Made by a program: the position numbers and the translations under genes. From Lagopus muta (taxonomy: Eukaryota; Chordata; Aves; Galliformes; Phasianidae), in assembly GCF_023343835.1 (NCBI RefSeq), contig NC_064437.1, positions 46,964,967 to 47,028,966 of the forward strand: a stretch of 64,000 nt of DNA, in the 5' to 3' direction. Of the stretch, positions 27,601 through 42,600 are shown piece by piece (the first letter of the stretch is position 1; each line of letters opens with the position of its first letter). Below the pieces are notes generated by a model, which worked only from the letters and a program-made list of their open reading frames with translations, did not search any database and was not told the DNA's origin.

Positions 27601-30600
27601 GCAAACACACTGACTGAAGTAGGCCTGAAACCCTGAGAAGTACACATACTGTTTTAAAACAGAGCTAACTTCACACAAGTGAAGTCGCTGAGGTATCCAG
27701 CACATCTCCAGGTCTGAATCCTATCATCTTTAGCAAGGAATCTGGCACTGTATTAGCTGAATGTAGATAGGATCAGAGGTTTGGAAGGATCTCTTAGATC
27801 ATAATTCCACTAATTTCCAGCTGCTGTAAGGCAACCACATCACAGTAATACACTGATCCAACTGCCGACTATGCACCTTGGAACAGATTCACAAGGTTAG
27901 AAAAGGACTGGACTGGGAGAAATGCCACATGGGACCAGGAGAACAAGCGAGACATTCTGGGGAGCATTACCTTTTGACTTCAGTTGTGGCTGAAGCTGTC
28001 TACATAGCCGTATCTGTCAGACTATAAGAAACTGATGCAATATGTAACAAAGAAGGGTCACACAACCATATGGAATCCTCCCTCTATAGGCATCTTAAAT
28101 TTAGCTACCTGGCTAAGATTTAAGACTTTTTCAGATAGCCTATCCAGGAACGATGAGCTACAGGTGCTCCAAAGTAAAAACAGTCTATAGACATGAATTT
28201 TAAAAATAAAGCAAAAATCTTTCAACTTACTTGTTGTCATATCATCTTCTTCCAGCTGGTTGATTCCAAACAAGTGTAAGCCACTGGCAGGAATGTTCTT
28301 CTTCAGTGACTCAGTCAACAGTTTGTCCAGTGCTTCTATGCTGTATGGAACGATTTTAAAGGCCTAGAGATAGATGGAAAGTTATTTTGGTTGTGGAATT
28401 ACAGAGATTTATTGAAGATGAGATTCACGTGGTTATGTATTAAGTTTTACTTATGTAGTATATATACAGAAAAAAAACTAAGCATAAACACTTAAGGTGG
28501 AACTGTTTAGAATAAGCAAGGAACACAAAGAATTTCTTTGTCCAGAAACAGAAGATCATTAATCTGAACAGATGAGAACCATGCACTCCACAAGAAGAGT
28601 ACAAGAAGAAAGTCATTCGCACAACTGGAAGCACAGAAGACTTACTTCCATCTACCTTGATGGATATAATCTCACCATTCCAATGAAGTATTGCTACTGC
28701 TTTAAGTACAAATGAATCAGTTCTGAATTGCCCTGGTGTATATTCTGGGTTTTGACTGGTCCTTAGCCAAAGACTGTGGAGCATGCCTATTCCCCAGGTA
28801 GGAGCACAGCCCAGTAAAAACTGCTTATTAAGTTGGATTTAAAAGGAAGTGAGAGACAACTTCGTTAGTGCTGGTGATCAACACTACTCTACAGGCTTCT
28901 GTCACACAGCTAATAGGGACATGCAGACAGAGTAAAGACAACAGACCTGGAGAACACATTTGCACAAGTTTTACTCTATAATAGGGCTCAGCTACTCTAA
29001 CTGCAAAATGTCATATGAGAATTAAGGGTTGGCTTAAAATAAATAAGAGCTAAGAATAAACAAATACTTTTATTTTATCCTGCTTAACTCACAAAGTTTA
29101 AATCTGTTATCATCACATCTTTTCCAAAAACCCTTTGGTTCAAATATCCAGACATCTGTAGTAATTTGACTTGTATCAAGTTTGTCATTCCAATCTTCTC
29201 AAAGCAAGGTCTAAACAGGGACAAGCAGGGCTATGAGAAAGTCCCTAAAAAACTGTTTTTCTTCATTTCAGAAGAGCTACCTTGTGGCAAGCACTTTTGC
29301 TTATATTCCCATATCTACTTTCTGAGAAAAGCCATGTTCCGGCTGTTTGCTAGAGCTTTTACCTGGCACATGAACTGTACTGGGTTGGCTGCATTAGCCA
29401 AGAGACTGCTGATTTCCTCCATGTCAGTATGATAGGTGACACTCGTTTCTCCCACCATCAAGTCCCCTGAATATATATGCAGAGGCACTGTCCCAGAAGT
29501 CAAATCTTTGAAAGGGAAGAGAAGAAATCATCATTAAGAACAGACAAGGAAAACACTCCACTCCAACAGCTCTGCATCCCTCCTGTGCTGGGAGCCATGT
29601 AAGCTAGTTTCCAGGTGTTTAAATCCAAAGTCTTGATTTAGAGCAGATTAATTTAAACATTTTCATGTGACTTTGGTTACCTTCTTTAAAGCCATGCACT
29701 TGCCAGTCTTTACAGGAGTCTTTGCCATAACTATTATTAGTCTCTCTATTCCTAGACATAGTATATTTGCTCTTCAACAGGACAGACCAAAGCAGATTAA
29801 ATAAAATCATCCTGGGAAACTGTTATCAGTCTGTAGGGCCCAAAAACCTTGCCCTTAAAGTTTAGTGAACCTAAAGCTTAGACAATCTAAGCTTCTGTAA
29901 ATATAAATATCCAGAGTGACAGAACATAACTGAATAAAAAGGCAAGTCAGGTTAAACAGTTTCAGCTCACACAGAGATCATTAAACATTAAAAAAGTACC
30001 ATAAGCAATTATTTACCTGCACTTATCTTCTCATGGTGTCTGTGAATACTAACATGATTATAACACTAACATAGTTAAGTTCAAAGCACTTTATGTGATG
30101 TCACCTGCTTGCAGAATTTCCAGTAAGGTGTTTCCACACTGCAATCCTGATACTGCTGCTGGGAAGACAGATGTCAAGCAGCTGTCTCCTCAGTTCCACA
30201 CCACAGAAGTATCACAGACAAGAACACAAGTCCAAGATTTCCTGGTCCCACTGTTCCCCACATTGCAGTCTCTACCCTTACCCCTCTGATATTATTCAGG
30301 ACAGGCAGGCTGGGAGAGAAGAGGTGCAATGAGGGGTGGGGAAGTGGGAAAGCAAATCTCAGCCCATCTTACTTGGAGCCTCCACAGATATTGTGTATTC
30401 ATTCTCCAACTCAGCCAGCACACGCACAGATGATGAGTTCTCTGGAGAGAATTCAACTTCAGTTTTCACTTTGTCATCTAGTCTACATTTCATGATAATA
30501 TAAACAGTGGTCTGTACCTAAGAGAAAAGACATTAGAAAACACAGGTTTACAATATAAGAACACTTTAAAGCCCATTTTCCAGAGATTTTGTTGTTATCA

Positions 30601-33600
30601 TGACTAATGTGTAAATTAATCTGTAATTTCCACAATCCCAAGTGGTTTTCAGTAATACCTTCCAGTTATGGAATAACTGGTCAGGTGGCTTCTGTTACAT
30701 TTCGCAGTAGCACAAATACAGACATTAAGCTGATAAAAACTCGGTGATGCTATTTAAAAACTGACTTAGTTTCAAGCACAGCAGCCTCATCCTTCAAGCA
30801 GCACAGCCCTGTTCTTATGAGAAACAAAGAAAGAAGCTTAAAATGAATATATTCTGGAGATTAAAGGACTTGTAGAAGCTTTATCCAATTTCTCTTATTT
30901 TTTTCTACCCTGCAGCATGTGTCTTCAGCCTGAACTTTAAAAGACTAAAACTTCAGCTTTGTAAAATTCTCCCCGGCTCTGCTTTTAAGAAGTTAGTTAT
31001 GACATTAAATAACTCCAATATTTTATTACATTTCAAATCTTTAATTGTAGCTCAAGACACATCTAACATCTACTTATGTGAATTATGAAAGTGAATTTCT
31101 GGAACAGGTTCTCAGTTCTGGAAACCAGGAGATCTCCTGGGTCACACCCTGCAGCTTTTAACACCATCAATGTAATATTGCTCAGTTCTCATTCAGGCAG
31201 GATTTTATAGATCAAAGACGTGACTTGTAGCCATTTACACAGCTTACTCCACTGGATATTATAATAACTAATCTGAAAAAAACCTGAAAAGACTTTCTTG
31301 CCCCAAAGTTATGCTAAAAATAATAAACCTTGCCTAGGCCAATGCAAGCAGCCCACAGCAACATACAGCAAGTGATCCAATGATCCAAGACAGAGGTGAA
31401 TCTTCTTTCACAACTCTATCTTACAATGAGTTCTAGAGTTCATTCCTACCCACTTCTTGCCAGTTAAGGAATTTATCCTTAAAACACTGAGAAGCTGTGC
31501 TATAGGAGTTGTATCTTTCTTAATATCCTTGTAAAGGTTCTTCATTAACATCACAGAGTGATAGAATAGTTTGGATTGGAAGGGACCTTAAAGACCACCC
31601 ATCTTCAACCCCCTTGCCATGGACAGAGACAGCTCCCACTAGATTAGGTTACCTAAAGTCCCATCCAGCTTGGCCCCAAACACATCCACAGACAGGGCAT
31701 ATCTGTCACTACTACTGCCACCAGCCACCTAGTGCTGGTAGACTCAGGCACCAGCACTGGAGAAGTTCATCTAATAAGGAAAGATAGCAGGATATTCAGC
31801 CAAGCTTTGGACACATATAAAGTGAATGGGCTAACAGATGCCCAAAGGGAAACAGCACCATTCCCATGAACAAGCAAATAGAGTTAATGCAATAAATAAA
31901 TAAGTAAATAATCCACATAGCTACAGTTTTCTCTGTGTTAAGTCATCAATTCTGTAAAAGCTTAAATCAGTCCAGCGGCTTAGCAGTTTGATGACTTCCC
32001 AAAACATCCTGTTATCAAGCTGCACACACCAAAGAGGGAACACAAAACATTTAGGCAAGGACACTTCCTAAAACGTCTGATCCTTTATGTCAGTTCTCCC
32101 TCTGCCCTGACAGAATGCTATTTTCCCCAGGCTAAGAGTAGATTATGTCTATAATCTAAGGCACATTCACAACTATCAAAATAACCCAGCACTAAACATC
32201 TGTGACTCATTGTTAGAGGCTCAGATATGCTACAAATCCAGCATGCTGCAAGGTACACACGCACACTGCACAATAAATCCATTCACCTGTCTATAGGAAT
32301 TACAGTTTTGTTCTTATAGTGCTCAGCCCCTGCCAAGGGAGAAGGGAAGCTCTATTTGTCAACTGAAAGCCTGTTATTCCTCCTTCCCCATCATATGATG
32401 GCATACAGTTTACTTCTGGTCTTATCTCAGGGTATAGCATTCAAAATTTTTTACTAAGACATGACACAGGCTGTTGCTACCAAATTTGAGATGTCATTCC
32501 TTTAGAAGTTTCCCTGAAAGCATGAAGGTCAGATTCTAAGTAAAAGCAGAGGGTCCCTAAATTCATGCTTTAATTGGTGCTTTAAGAAAAAACACTAAGA
32601 TTCAGATGTTTTGCCAACTCACAGGACAAGGGAAAAACATTGAGTTTAGTTTCAGTGCACTGAAGCATGAGTCTGCCCCTGGTAGGGGAATAGAGGAGGA
32701 AGCAATGTAAAGCAGCAGTAACACTGCTGTGAAGCTTTGCTAAATTGTTAGCTGAAGTTTCCTCTGACAATCAGTCCCTCCTACACTCTTGCCCCACATC
32801 ACAAAGCCATGCAATGGAAGCCCAGCCACAGTGACTGAAAAGTACACCACAGAGGAGGTGAAGCCATTCGTGCCTTACCCCACTCTCCGGGTCCATGGTA
32901 TTAGTGTTTTCCATCTGAAAAGACCTCAGAGTAAGAAAAGCTGTTTTTCAAATAGGAAGCTAAGCTCCAAGCTCTTTGGAGTCATTTGCAGGACAAGCAC
33001 CAGAACTTCCATGATAGATTGCATCCAGGTGCTGGAGTTAATTGGCTCACCACCTTACTCCACTTGTCTGCACTAAATCTCACCAGAATGGAAGATGAAG
33101 AGTTAAGAGTGTGAACTTGCTTCATAAGACAGAGGACATGTAGCCAGTCAGTGAGACTATCCATCAGTAAGTGACACTGCACATTACCACGCTATTCCTG
33201 GCCTAGGAAACCAAGCTTAGAAAGCAGAGACACTGAGGGAGCCTGAGAAGACAGGGAACAAAAAATGAATTAGGGACTACATCCCAGGTTGTAAAACTCT
33301 CTACTGTGGAGAACATAACATGTTGCACTAGCATGCAAGAACATAGTCCAGGAAATGGCCATACGGTACCCCACAGCGTATGTGATCAGGCTGCACCACC
33401 AGATGCTCCCCAGTGTTCTTGGATGATTCTTGCTCTTCATTCATGGCAAGTTGGCAGGAGTAAGCTGAGTTTTTCTCGTCTTCTGTTTCTGTATCAGTTA
33501 CAGAGTCGCAGCCTGAGTCTAAAATAAAGCATACAGAGTCCCATTAAATTATTTCAATTTTCTGAAAATTCATGGATATACACACATCAGCCCTGAGAAG

Positions 33601-36600
33601 CAAGCACAGAAGTGGGGGAGAACTTGATACACTTTTCAAAGCAAAGTTTAGAAAAGGGGATCTAGTTTAAGAAAGAGAAACTACAGCTTCCTCATTTGTT
33701 GCCCTAAGGGGACAGCTGGGGAAAATTCAAAAAGACAAAAAAGTGCTGAAGTAGCACTGCAAAGGCTTATGAAGAAAAAAAAAAAAAAGAAAAAAAGAAA
33801 ACCAACAACAAAAAAATACTCCCTCATGAGATGGACAGTTTCTTTCTCAGGTTAGATAGGAAAATCAGTATGTCAATATGTCATATAAGAAAGATTAGCA
33901 AATGGACTCATCTGACTCCCGCCACTCTCTGAGTGCACTGTAGAATGGGCAACAGTCTTTGAAGTCCTACTGTCCCAAAGTCAATGAAGGAAACCTACTT
34001 TTATTTCATATCAGCAGTATCCTTAGTTATCTGGATCCTACTTGCTCCAACTCCAGAACACACTACTGTGTCTATAAGCAAAACATAAGGCAGTAGTCTG
34101 AAAGGATCCTGATCCTCAAGCAAGAGGGTGAATACAAGAGTGAATCTGAAACACCAAAAACATCCTTTTTGCATAAGAATCACAGTACTCTGCCCAAACT
34201 GAGCCAAGAGAAGTAAATATCTGTAACCCTACAATCTGCACATACAAAGCAATGTTCTCACTCCGGCCTCCCAGAAACAGCACATATTTATACTGATGGA
34301 TGGGCAAACATATTGATAACACAAGAAAGAAAAAGAAAAGTAGCAAGAGAAGCAGGAATTAAAATAGCTGAGAATTCTCACATCCCTGCCAGGAAATACT
34401 TTTCCCAGCTACAGAAGTGAAATACAAAGTCTGTATCTACTTATTAGAAAGATTTTTAAAATCTAATTTTTAATCTCTTGATTGACACTTTCTGTAATTT
34501 CTACATTTGAATAGGACTCTATGAATTCATGCAGATGCAATTGTGCTTTCAGGAGACCAGCTTTAAGCCATGCAAGTGTAGCAAATTATTCAGCTGAAGG
34601 TTTTGTCACAAAGAACAGTACACAACTTCATGCTTGTGAGTGCTTCACATGGCAAGTACTCACGTGAGTACAACCACACTATTGCTTTAATGTTTTCTGT
34701 AAAAAGAGAAGAGGTGAAACTCTACAGCTCTAAAGTTCAAGTAAGGTATCACTACAAATATCAGTATTTCTTAAACCTAGAACAGTATGTGTAGATAAGG
34801 CAGACATTTTAAAACTGCATCAAAACAGATTTTTAGATTTGGCCACAAAGAAACTGCTGGGACAAGGCTAGACACTAAAGGTCTTTTGGATTTTTCAGAC
34901 TGCAGTACTAAGCATTGCAGAAAATTACAGACTGAGGTTATAAATCCCTTAACTCAATATTATAATGGATACTGTCTGAAGTCATCAGCCAGACCCCACT
35001 TTTGGGAATCTTTGTTCTGGGGAAAGGTGGACTGCTCCAATCAGAGAGTGCTGGGCAGCCCAGTGACATAGAAGGAAATCAAAGAAGTAGTCCCACATCC
35101 TTCCTTTACATGATAGCTATCACATCAGATGTTTGGCACATGCAGAGCAAGACAGCACGCCCTTTTGGAGTAGAGGCAACTGTTACTAGAACTAGGTCTC
35201 TAATCTCTTGGTTTTTTCCAATATGACTAAATCAAAAAGACTAAGTTTATCACAGATAACAGAACCAACAATAACCAAATCATAGCTAAACATTAATATT
35301 CGTCAACCAAAAGTGCAAGCTGACACTTGCTGGGATCCTGACCCTACGCATAATTCCCCACACCTTAACATGGAGCCAATAGAATGGTAACCTGTACCTC
35401 ACTTGCCCAACGTACGGTCAATTTCAGAAGAAATAAAACCTACAGCTGTGGATCTCAGCTGTATCTACAGTAAGCAGGGATAAGGGAGGAGCAAGGAGAG
35501 AACAAGTCTCCAGGCCTCTTTGCTGTAATGACATTATTTAATACTGGTGAGAAATTAGCAGAGAAAGGACAACTGCAGGAGTCTGCGCTTGAGCTTTTAA
35601 GAAGTTCTGGCATTGCTGGATTTCACCTCACACTTCCGCATTTCTGTAACAGAATTGAGTGCCTGGAGGTCATATGTAAGAACAGGGCTGTTAGGTAATA
35701 TGGGAAGAAACACTGTTAATCAGTAACTGCATTAACAGCTGATGGAGCAAGCACTGCAGTTTCTGGTATTAATTATTCATCTGTTTCTTCATTTAGAAAA
35801 TTCTGAAATTGTGAATTATACTTTCCCTACAAGTATCAGAGTGATGCTATTGTTGTCTTGCACATTGCACATTCACACAATTCTGTGAACATGCAAGCAT
35901 CAGGATATCATCCTATTACACTCACAAGTATCCACGCTCTAAAGCGATGCATTGTTAATCAGACCTTCCACTTAATAGGATACTTGACTGATGGTAATCA
36001 ACAGGCTGATTGAAGACCAAGATTGAGGATACTCCAATCAGCGGATTGATTCAGCAGTGATATCTTTGTCACAGTAGCAAGGCTCGACAGGCCATCACTG
36101 AGGAGATCAGAGGCATTAGAAAGTTATAAGATTACCTGAATCGAGCTCCTCCATGAACAGCTGCCATAGGTCAATAGCTCATGGTTACTGACGGTTCTGC
36201 CTTCACTGGAAGCCCTTTCTATTCCCCTTTAAATGAAAGCTACTTCAGGCCACGCCTGACAGTCGCTGAAACACTCATGAGAACAGCAGGGGAGGAGATG
36301 CGGTCCAAGAAACCCAACCACATTTCCCTTCGAAGAGCGTGCCCCCCGGCAGGAAGCGGCAGCACAGCACTGCACACCCCACACAGGCCCCTCTGTCCTG
36401 CATCGCTCTGCACGCAGACTGCTGCCCTGCTGGGCCGCCAACACTCCAACACTCTCACCCAGGAAAACCCTGGGAAATGCGGGCATGGCCACATGCTTCA
36501 TCTCAGGCCATTTAGCAGCTCTTAGAGACCAACACGAATCAGCCAGTTATTTTGATATTTGCTGAAGGCAGCACGCAGCTCGCTCTGTCATCCATTTCCT

Positions 36601-39600
36601 CCTGGCGAAGCTGTGAGTGTCTGCATGGAGCTGACATCTGTGGTTTCTCAGAAGTCAGCTGTGACACTGCAGGACACATGAACACTTGGCTGGAGTCAGC
36701 AATCTGCTCCCTGTGAGCACCCTGTCATCCAGATACATCACAAGCTGAGCAACAACTTGTCCCTACAGCTTCTGTGTGAGCAGACTGCCCCTCGTCAGCA
36801 TCTGCAAATACTTCCCATCTCATCCATCCACCAGCTCACTGGCAGAGCCGAGGAGTTTTCATGAGATCTTAGGCTTTCACCTCCCAACACTCAGAGCAAA
36901 ACAAAAGCTCCTGCTATCAGCCAAGACTTGCAGCTGGCCAAACTCCTCTTCCAAATAGGAACAAGCACATTAGGGCTACCCAAGCAATTCCAGCAGCATT
37001 TGCAAGAAGCTTGCTGCTTAAATCTACATGTAGAACACCTAAAGCCAGATTCTCCGTTCTACAAAGAAAGCAGTCACATTTTATTCATAATCATAATTCT
37101 GAATCTCCGTTAAGAAAACAAGCTGTGTTTTATCAGGCCAAGATTTGCTTGAGCAAGTGTGTGCATATCACTTGGGGAAGTTGTTTTCTTACTAAGGACA
37201 CAACATCTCAGCAGGTCAGGACTGGTGCTTCAGCAAACTGTGAGAAGCCAGAAGGTATGGCTGTGTTTACCTTTGTGACTTACTGAGACAACACACATCC
37301 TTAATACTCAAAAAAGACACATTACTCCATAATTTCTCTATAAAGCATACTTCATCCTGTCTTGAAGAATGAGTTTTCTTTTATATTATTATAGATCTAT
37401 GAATATGCAGCTGAACAGAGAAAAATGTCTGAGTGCAAGAGGCTTTTGTGATCTTCATTAATTTATAAACCAAGTGAATCAATCTATTCACTTTTCCTGT
37501 CTCAATATTCCTAAATGTTGCTCGCAGGTTATTTTTTAATTTAATCTTTGAAATGAAAAATTGAAAAATGAAAAACTAAAAGTTGTTCACAATGTCAAGG
37601 ACAACTCCACATCACTCATGCAAATGCCAGAAAGTAAGAACAAGAAAATGGCCAGCAAATACCATACCCCACACCTGGGTTGCAGGAACAGGAAATCTGG
37701 CATGAAGACCTGGAAACAGTGAGGTTAAGAAAGTAAAGCCTCAAAAGCCAGAAAAGTGGAGAGGACACAGAAAAGAAAATAAGAAGAATAATGACAGTCT
37801 AGAAAAAAGTAATAAAATGAAAACCCCAAGCAGGCAGAGAATCAGTACAGAACAGAAAGACAACTTGTGGTATAAAAGGAACCTTTCTCCAGTTTAGGGG
37901 AAAATGTCAGCAGTAACTTCCAGTCAGCTGTTTCTGCTAAGCTCTGCTTTTAATTGTTCACCAGCATATAGCACCAATTAGAAAATTGTGGGTTTACATT
38001 ATGGCCCCAACCTTGATTCTATTGTACTGTAGACATAATGTTGATTACTTCTCTTTCCAAATGCTAGAATCAAATCCCAAGTCCAGATGGAGAAAGTCAG
38101 AAGGTCTCCTGGCACTTAGTGATATCTCTGACAGCTGAGACTGACAAAGCACTGTCAGCAGCAAAGCAATTGTGACCAGACTGATGCACACAACCAATCA
38201 CATCTCATCAGGGGCATTCCCTGATATGTAAAAACACAGCTAAGAGCCCATTATAGGAATTCTTTTCCATCAGCAAAAGATGGAATTAGGAACTGCATCA
38301 ACATGCTGCTGGAATTCTTCTCTTGGATCCAGTGCCTCAGAAAGAACAGCTGGGAAACTGCCTACCACTTCATTTGCCCTAGCAACACTTCTCAGCCTTC
38401 TCTGCCTTGACTGCAGATGACAACAGCAAGTAGCTCAGGATTGGTTTGCAGCCTCCTCTTCCTCAGTTGCTCAGGAAAGTACTTATCTGTAACTGCAGGT
38501 TGTACCAAGAACACGTTCACAAAGATCTAAGCACAGGGGAGATTCACAGAAACTTAGCAGTTTCCCCAGGATGACAAGATAGCACTCAGTAATCCTATCA
38601 TATCATAAATAGCAGATTGCAATTCAGGATTGTGTGCAAAACACTGTTTTAGTTTTACAAACTTAGAGTGCTGTTCATTCATTAGCAGCCTTGAGCTGAA
38701 AGTGGGACCTTGAAAGTGAAGGACTGTATGGATCTGAGATCACAGTAATTCCTAGAGATGCAATGTGCAAGGAATGCATACAGCCTGAAACCAGCAAGTT
38801 TCCCAGTGACAGAAAGACACTTTCCCAGCAGAGACCCCTCAATTTTTATTTTTTTTTTAATTTACTTTTTTTCTTTTTTTTTTCTTTTTTTTTTTTTTTT
38901 GAGTCAGTGTGTGAAGTTCTGCTATTAGAAATCCTCAGGTGACCTTTTACAGCTGTGGAAAAGAAGTGTCATCTTCTATTGCCTAATAAAGCATGAGTAA
39001 AAAACTTCCCTTACAGCAGTGTCATTTGTCCAGAAAACATTGCTTTGGCTCAAATGTATGTCTTGCTTCAGACAGTAATCATGGCTTAGCAAGTATGTTA
39101 AGATGAAAAAATAACTTCTGCACTTGTCTGGAGGACAGATGTTCACAAAAGTAAAAGCTACAGTAGTTTTAAAATACAGTTGCACTCATTACGCCCTCCT
39201 CCCAACTCTTGCTTCCCTTTCTTGTCTTTATTTCCACCAGAAATTGCAGCCCACACAACAAAGCCAGCAGAAAAGAACGTGTTTGGCTGTGTCAGCAAGA
39301 TGCAAGCCAAGGATCTTTGCCTGAGCATTTGAGAAGTGGGAGTTCAGACTGAGCAGCCAGCCCCTGACCTTCAGGATGTGAAAGAACTTCTAGACATCTC
39401 GCTCCTGCATACTGCAAAGACAGTAACTGTCAGCTCTGCCACCAATGGAACCTCTCCCTGAGATGCTGAAGACCCACTGGTATCCTTCAGTCATTTTTTA
39501 AATATACTTCCAAAGTTTTCTGTGGTGATGATGGATCCACCAGAACCTTGCAAAATGCAAACCTAGAAGCTATACAACTCTCCACATGCACAACAGAGGT

Positions 39601-42600
39601 CTTTGAGACAACCTGAAGTCTGCCCCACACATCACTTCAAACCCGATCGGTTCAGTATCTCTTTCTGACCACAAACATTTGCAAAGTTTTTGCAGAAATT
39701 ACTTCAGCTGTCTCAACTTGGAAGAAACCATCAGATATAGGGCTGGGCTTTTATTTTAAGCATGTTTTAAAGCCTTGCAGTTCACACTGAGGATATTTAA
39801 AATTAACCTTAGCCATCACCTTAAGGCAACCCACAGGGAGATTAAAAATACAGAGAAACATGGTTAGTATTTGCAATGTGCATGGAGTCAATTATAGTCT
39901 GATGCTTCCTAACCACACCAGTTTCTGTACTTGAAAAGTTCTGCACTATCATTTCATTGCTTCAGTCCAGAAAGCTGATATGCACCTATGTAAATCAGCC
40001 CTGTTTGAATCTCCTACTATTGTAGAAGACAAGCTGAGAAGCACTGCTGTTAATGTGTATAAGCCAGGAGTTTATGAAGCACCTTTGATACAAACAACAC
40101 TCCCATCTTGTAATTGGGAAGGCTGTTTCAACTACTTGGCCCCCTTTGCCACAGATGGGTAAGAACATCGATGCATTTCTCTCAACATCTCTTGAGGGCT
40201 TATTTAAAATTTCTAGTTGCTTTAAACCACTCTCTGAAATACGCGTTTCCAACATCAGTCATTTATTGCTACACCAACAGCTGCAAGGAAGGGCATGTGA
40301 ATTTATGTTCTCTCAACCTTAACTCCTGTGCATCGATATCACAGTTTCCTTTCCTTGGCAGGCTGAGAACCAGTTGGGCAGCCCAGCTCCCATAAGAGTG
40401 AAGCAGACCCTCACTGCACTCAGAGGACTGACTAATGCAGCACCTGTTCCTCTTCAAAGAGCAGGGTCAAGGAAGCATATCCTCTATTTCAAAACAATTC
40501 AGCAGAGAAAAACACAGCTTTAAAAATTCACTCAATATTTCCCCTTCAAAGAGGGGGAAAAAAAAGGATCAAGGAATGGAGGAAAGACTGCAATAAAACA
40601 GGTAATATTGTTACCTTTGGTATGCAAGGCCACTCCAGTAGGCCAGCAGAAATAAATGTTAAAGGTAATCCCCTGTGAGAAAACAGCTCTTTCTGGCAGC
40701 TTTGTATCTAGGATTAGTCCTTTAAGAGGGTGGCAAAACTTCCCCATGAACTATTTGGTGATGTCAAGTCTCTTCCTACCAGAATCACCTTTCACATCCA
40801 GCTTTCCTAGGAACAAGGCTCAATGGCCAAGCCTTATGAAATAAGTCAAGCAGCACTGGGAACAGCTGTTACAGCTGCTGGGTTTAGCTCTGCCCCCACA
40901 TGCAACAGCAAGCTCAGTGAACACTGGAAATCTCAGTACGCCGTTTCTTGTAGGCATCTGTCCCCATACAGAGCAGAATGAACCTGTAGAGAGGAAGGGA
41001 GATTGCAATTCCCAGTTTATAGCACCCTTTGCCCACTGTCTTACCTGCAAGTCTCCGTGTGAGGCTGACAGAGGGGTCCTGAGAGAAGTACTGACAGCCA
41101 GAAGCAGACATAGCTTAAAAGCTGCTACTGTCAGGAGGTATCAGCTCCACAGTACAACAGAGAGCACCTTCTATTCAGTAATTGCTGTATGAGGCATCTC
41201 AGGATCACCACTGTCCTTGTGCTAGTGTGCAGCTGTTAGTGGCAGTGGCTTTTGTGGTTTCTAATGAAAAGTTGCCTTTAAAAGCATTCAACGTGAATTA
41301 ATATTTTTAAAGGGGGAAGAGGTAGAAAGAAAGGGAAAGTGTACAAATTTATCCTCAAAAGCTACGGATGTTGTGATATTCGCTTTGTCATTCCTGCAGA
41401 TAGTTAAAGCAAGAGGGTAACAAATCAGATAACTCTGGATTTCATTGTGCTTGCTGTGAAATAGATACAGGCTATAAGAGATGTACTCTCCAGCCTGTAG
41501 AAGAGAAGACTCAGGAGGTATCTTATCAGTGTGCACCTGATGAAAGGGAATGAAAGAAGAATAAGACTCTTCCCAGTACTGTCCAGAGAAGATTCAAAGT
41601 CTTCTTCCGCAGAGATATTCAAAACCTGACTGCACATGGTCCTGGGCAACATGATTTATCTGGCTATATTTGAACAGATAGGTTGGCCTGTACAGTCTCA
41701 AAAGGTCCCTTCCAACATCAATATCCCGTGATATGTTCCCAACTTTCATTCATGCTTTTTCACCAGAGCAAGAAGAAAACCAGGAAGTTAATTCAATTCC
41801 TTGTCATGTACAGGAGAGAGAATGATAATAGCTTGTGTGGTTTCTGTTACACCATTTCCCTCCCAACAGATAAATTAAGCCATTTATAGTGTTTCTTCTT
41901 TCCACAAGTCCTTTGGCAGGCAAATAGTTTCTGTGAGTTAGGTTTTTCACAGTCATGACAAAAGAACAAAACCATCACAGCCAAAAAGGCTTCTGTTACA
42001 CAACCACAAGTTGAAAATATCACAGGCATCTCTACCCCATGATTCTGACTGACACAGATGAAATTCCAACCCTGAGACTGGTTTGTTTTTTTTTTTGCAC
42101 CTCCTTCCAGGTATGTCACACAGTTCCTAACAGTCACTTCTGATCCTTTTGTTTTGCAAGAAGTTTGCTAGCACTGATATTTCTTTCTCATCCACCTCAT
42201 TGCATGAGTACTATGTTCAGTCAAGGCTGCACTTGTCTGTCAACAGCCTGACTTCTAACTGCTGTTTTGTCTGGTCATCACCTTAACAATTTCAGGCAGC
42301 TGTTGGCTTCCCTGGCGTTTTACCTGCAAGAGTTTGCTCTCATACAAAAGTTCAAGGCCACTGACTAATTAGCAAACATTTTGGAAACAGACTTGTAAAG
42401 CCAGGCATTTGGGGAAAAAAAGAAAAAAAAAAAAAGGTAGGGGCTGGAATGAACTGGATAAATCTTAACACCACAAAACAGATGTAAGTTGTGTTATGCC
42501 ACCATGGGAGGAAAAGAAGATCAATGGCTCCAACAGCAAGCTTCCAGCTGGCCAAGATGGCTTAAGCCTTAAGTAGTAGGCTGGTCATCACACCCAGTTT

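Larger units (their letters stand above)
26349..30372 (-). other. PIK3AP1 introns 4 to 7
   Basis: Introns at 26349-27324, 27522-28230, 28364-29362 and 29506-30372. Intron 6 may hold an old CR1 tail near 27770-27880. Otherwise nothing is recognised. Confidence 0.75.
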
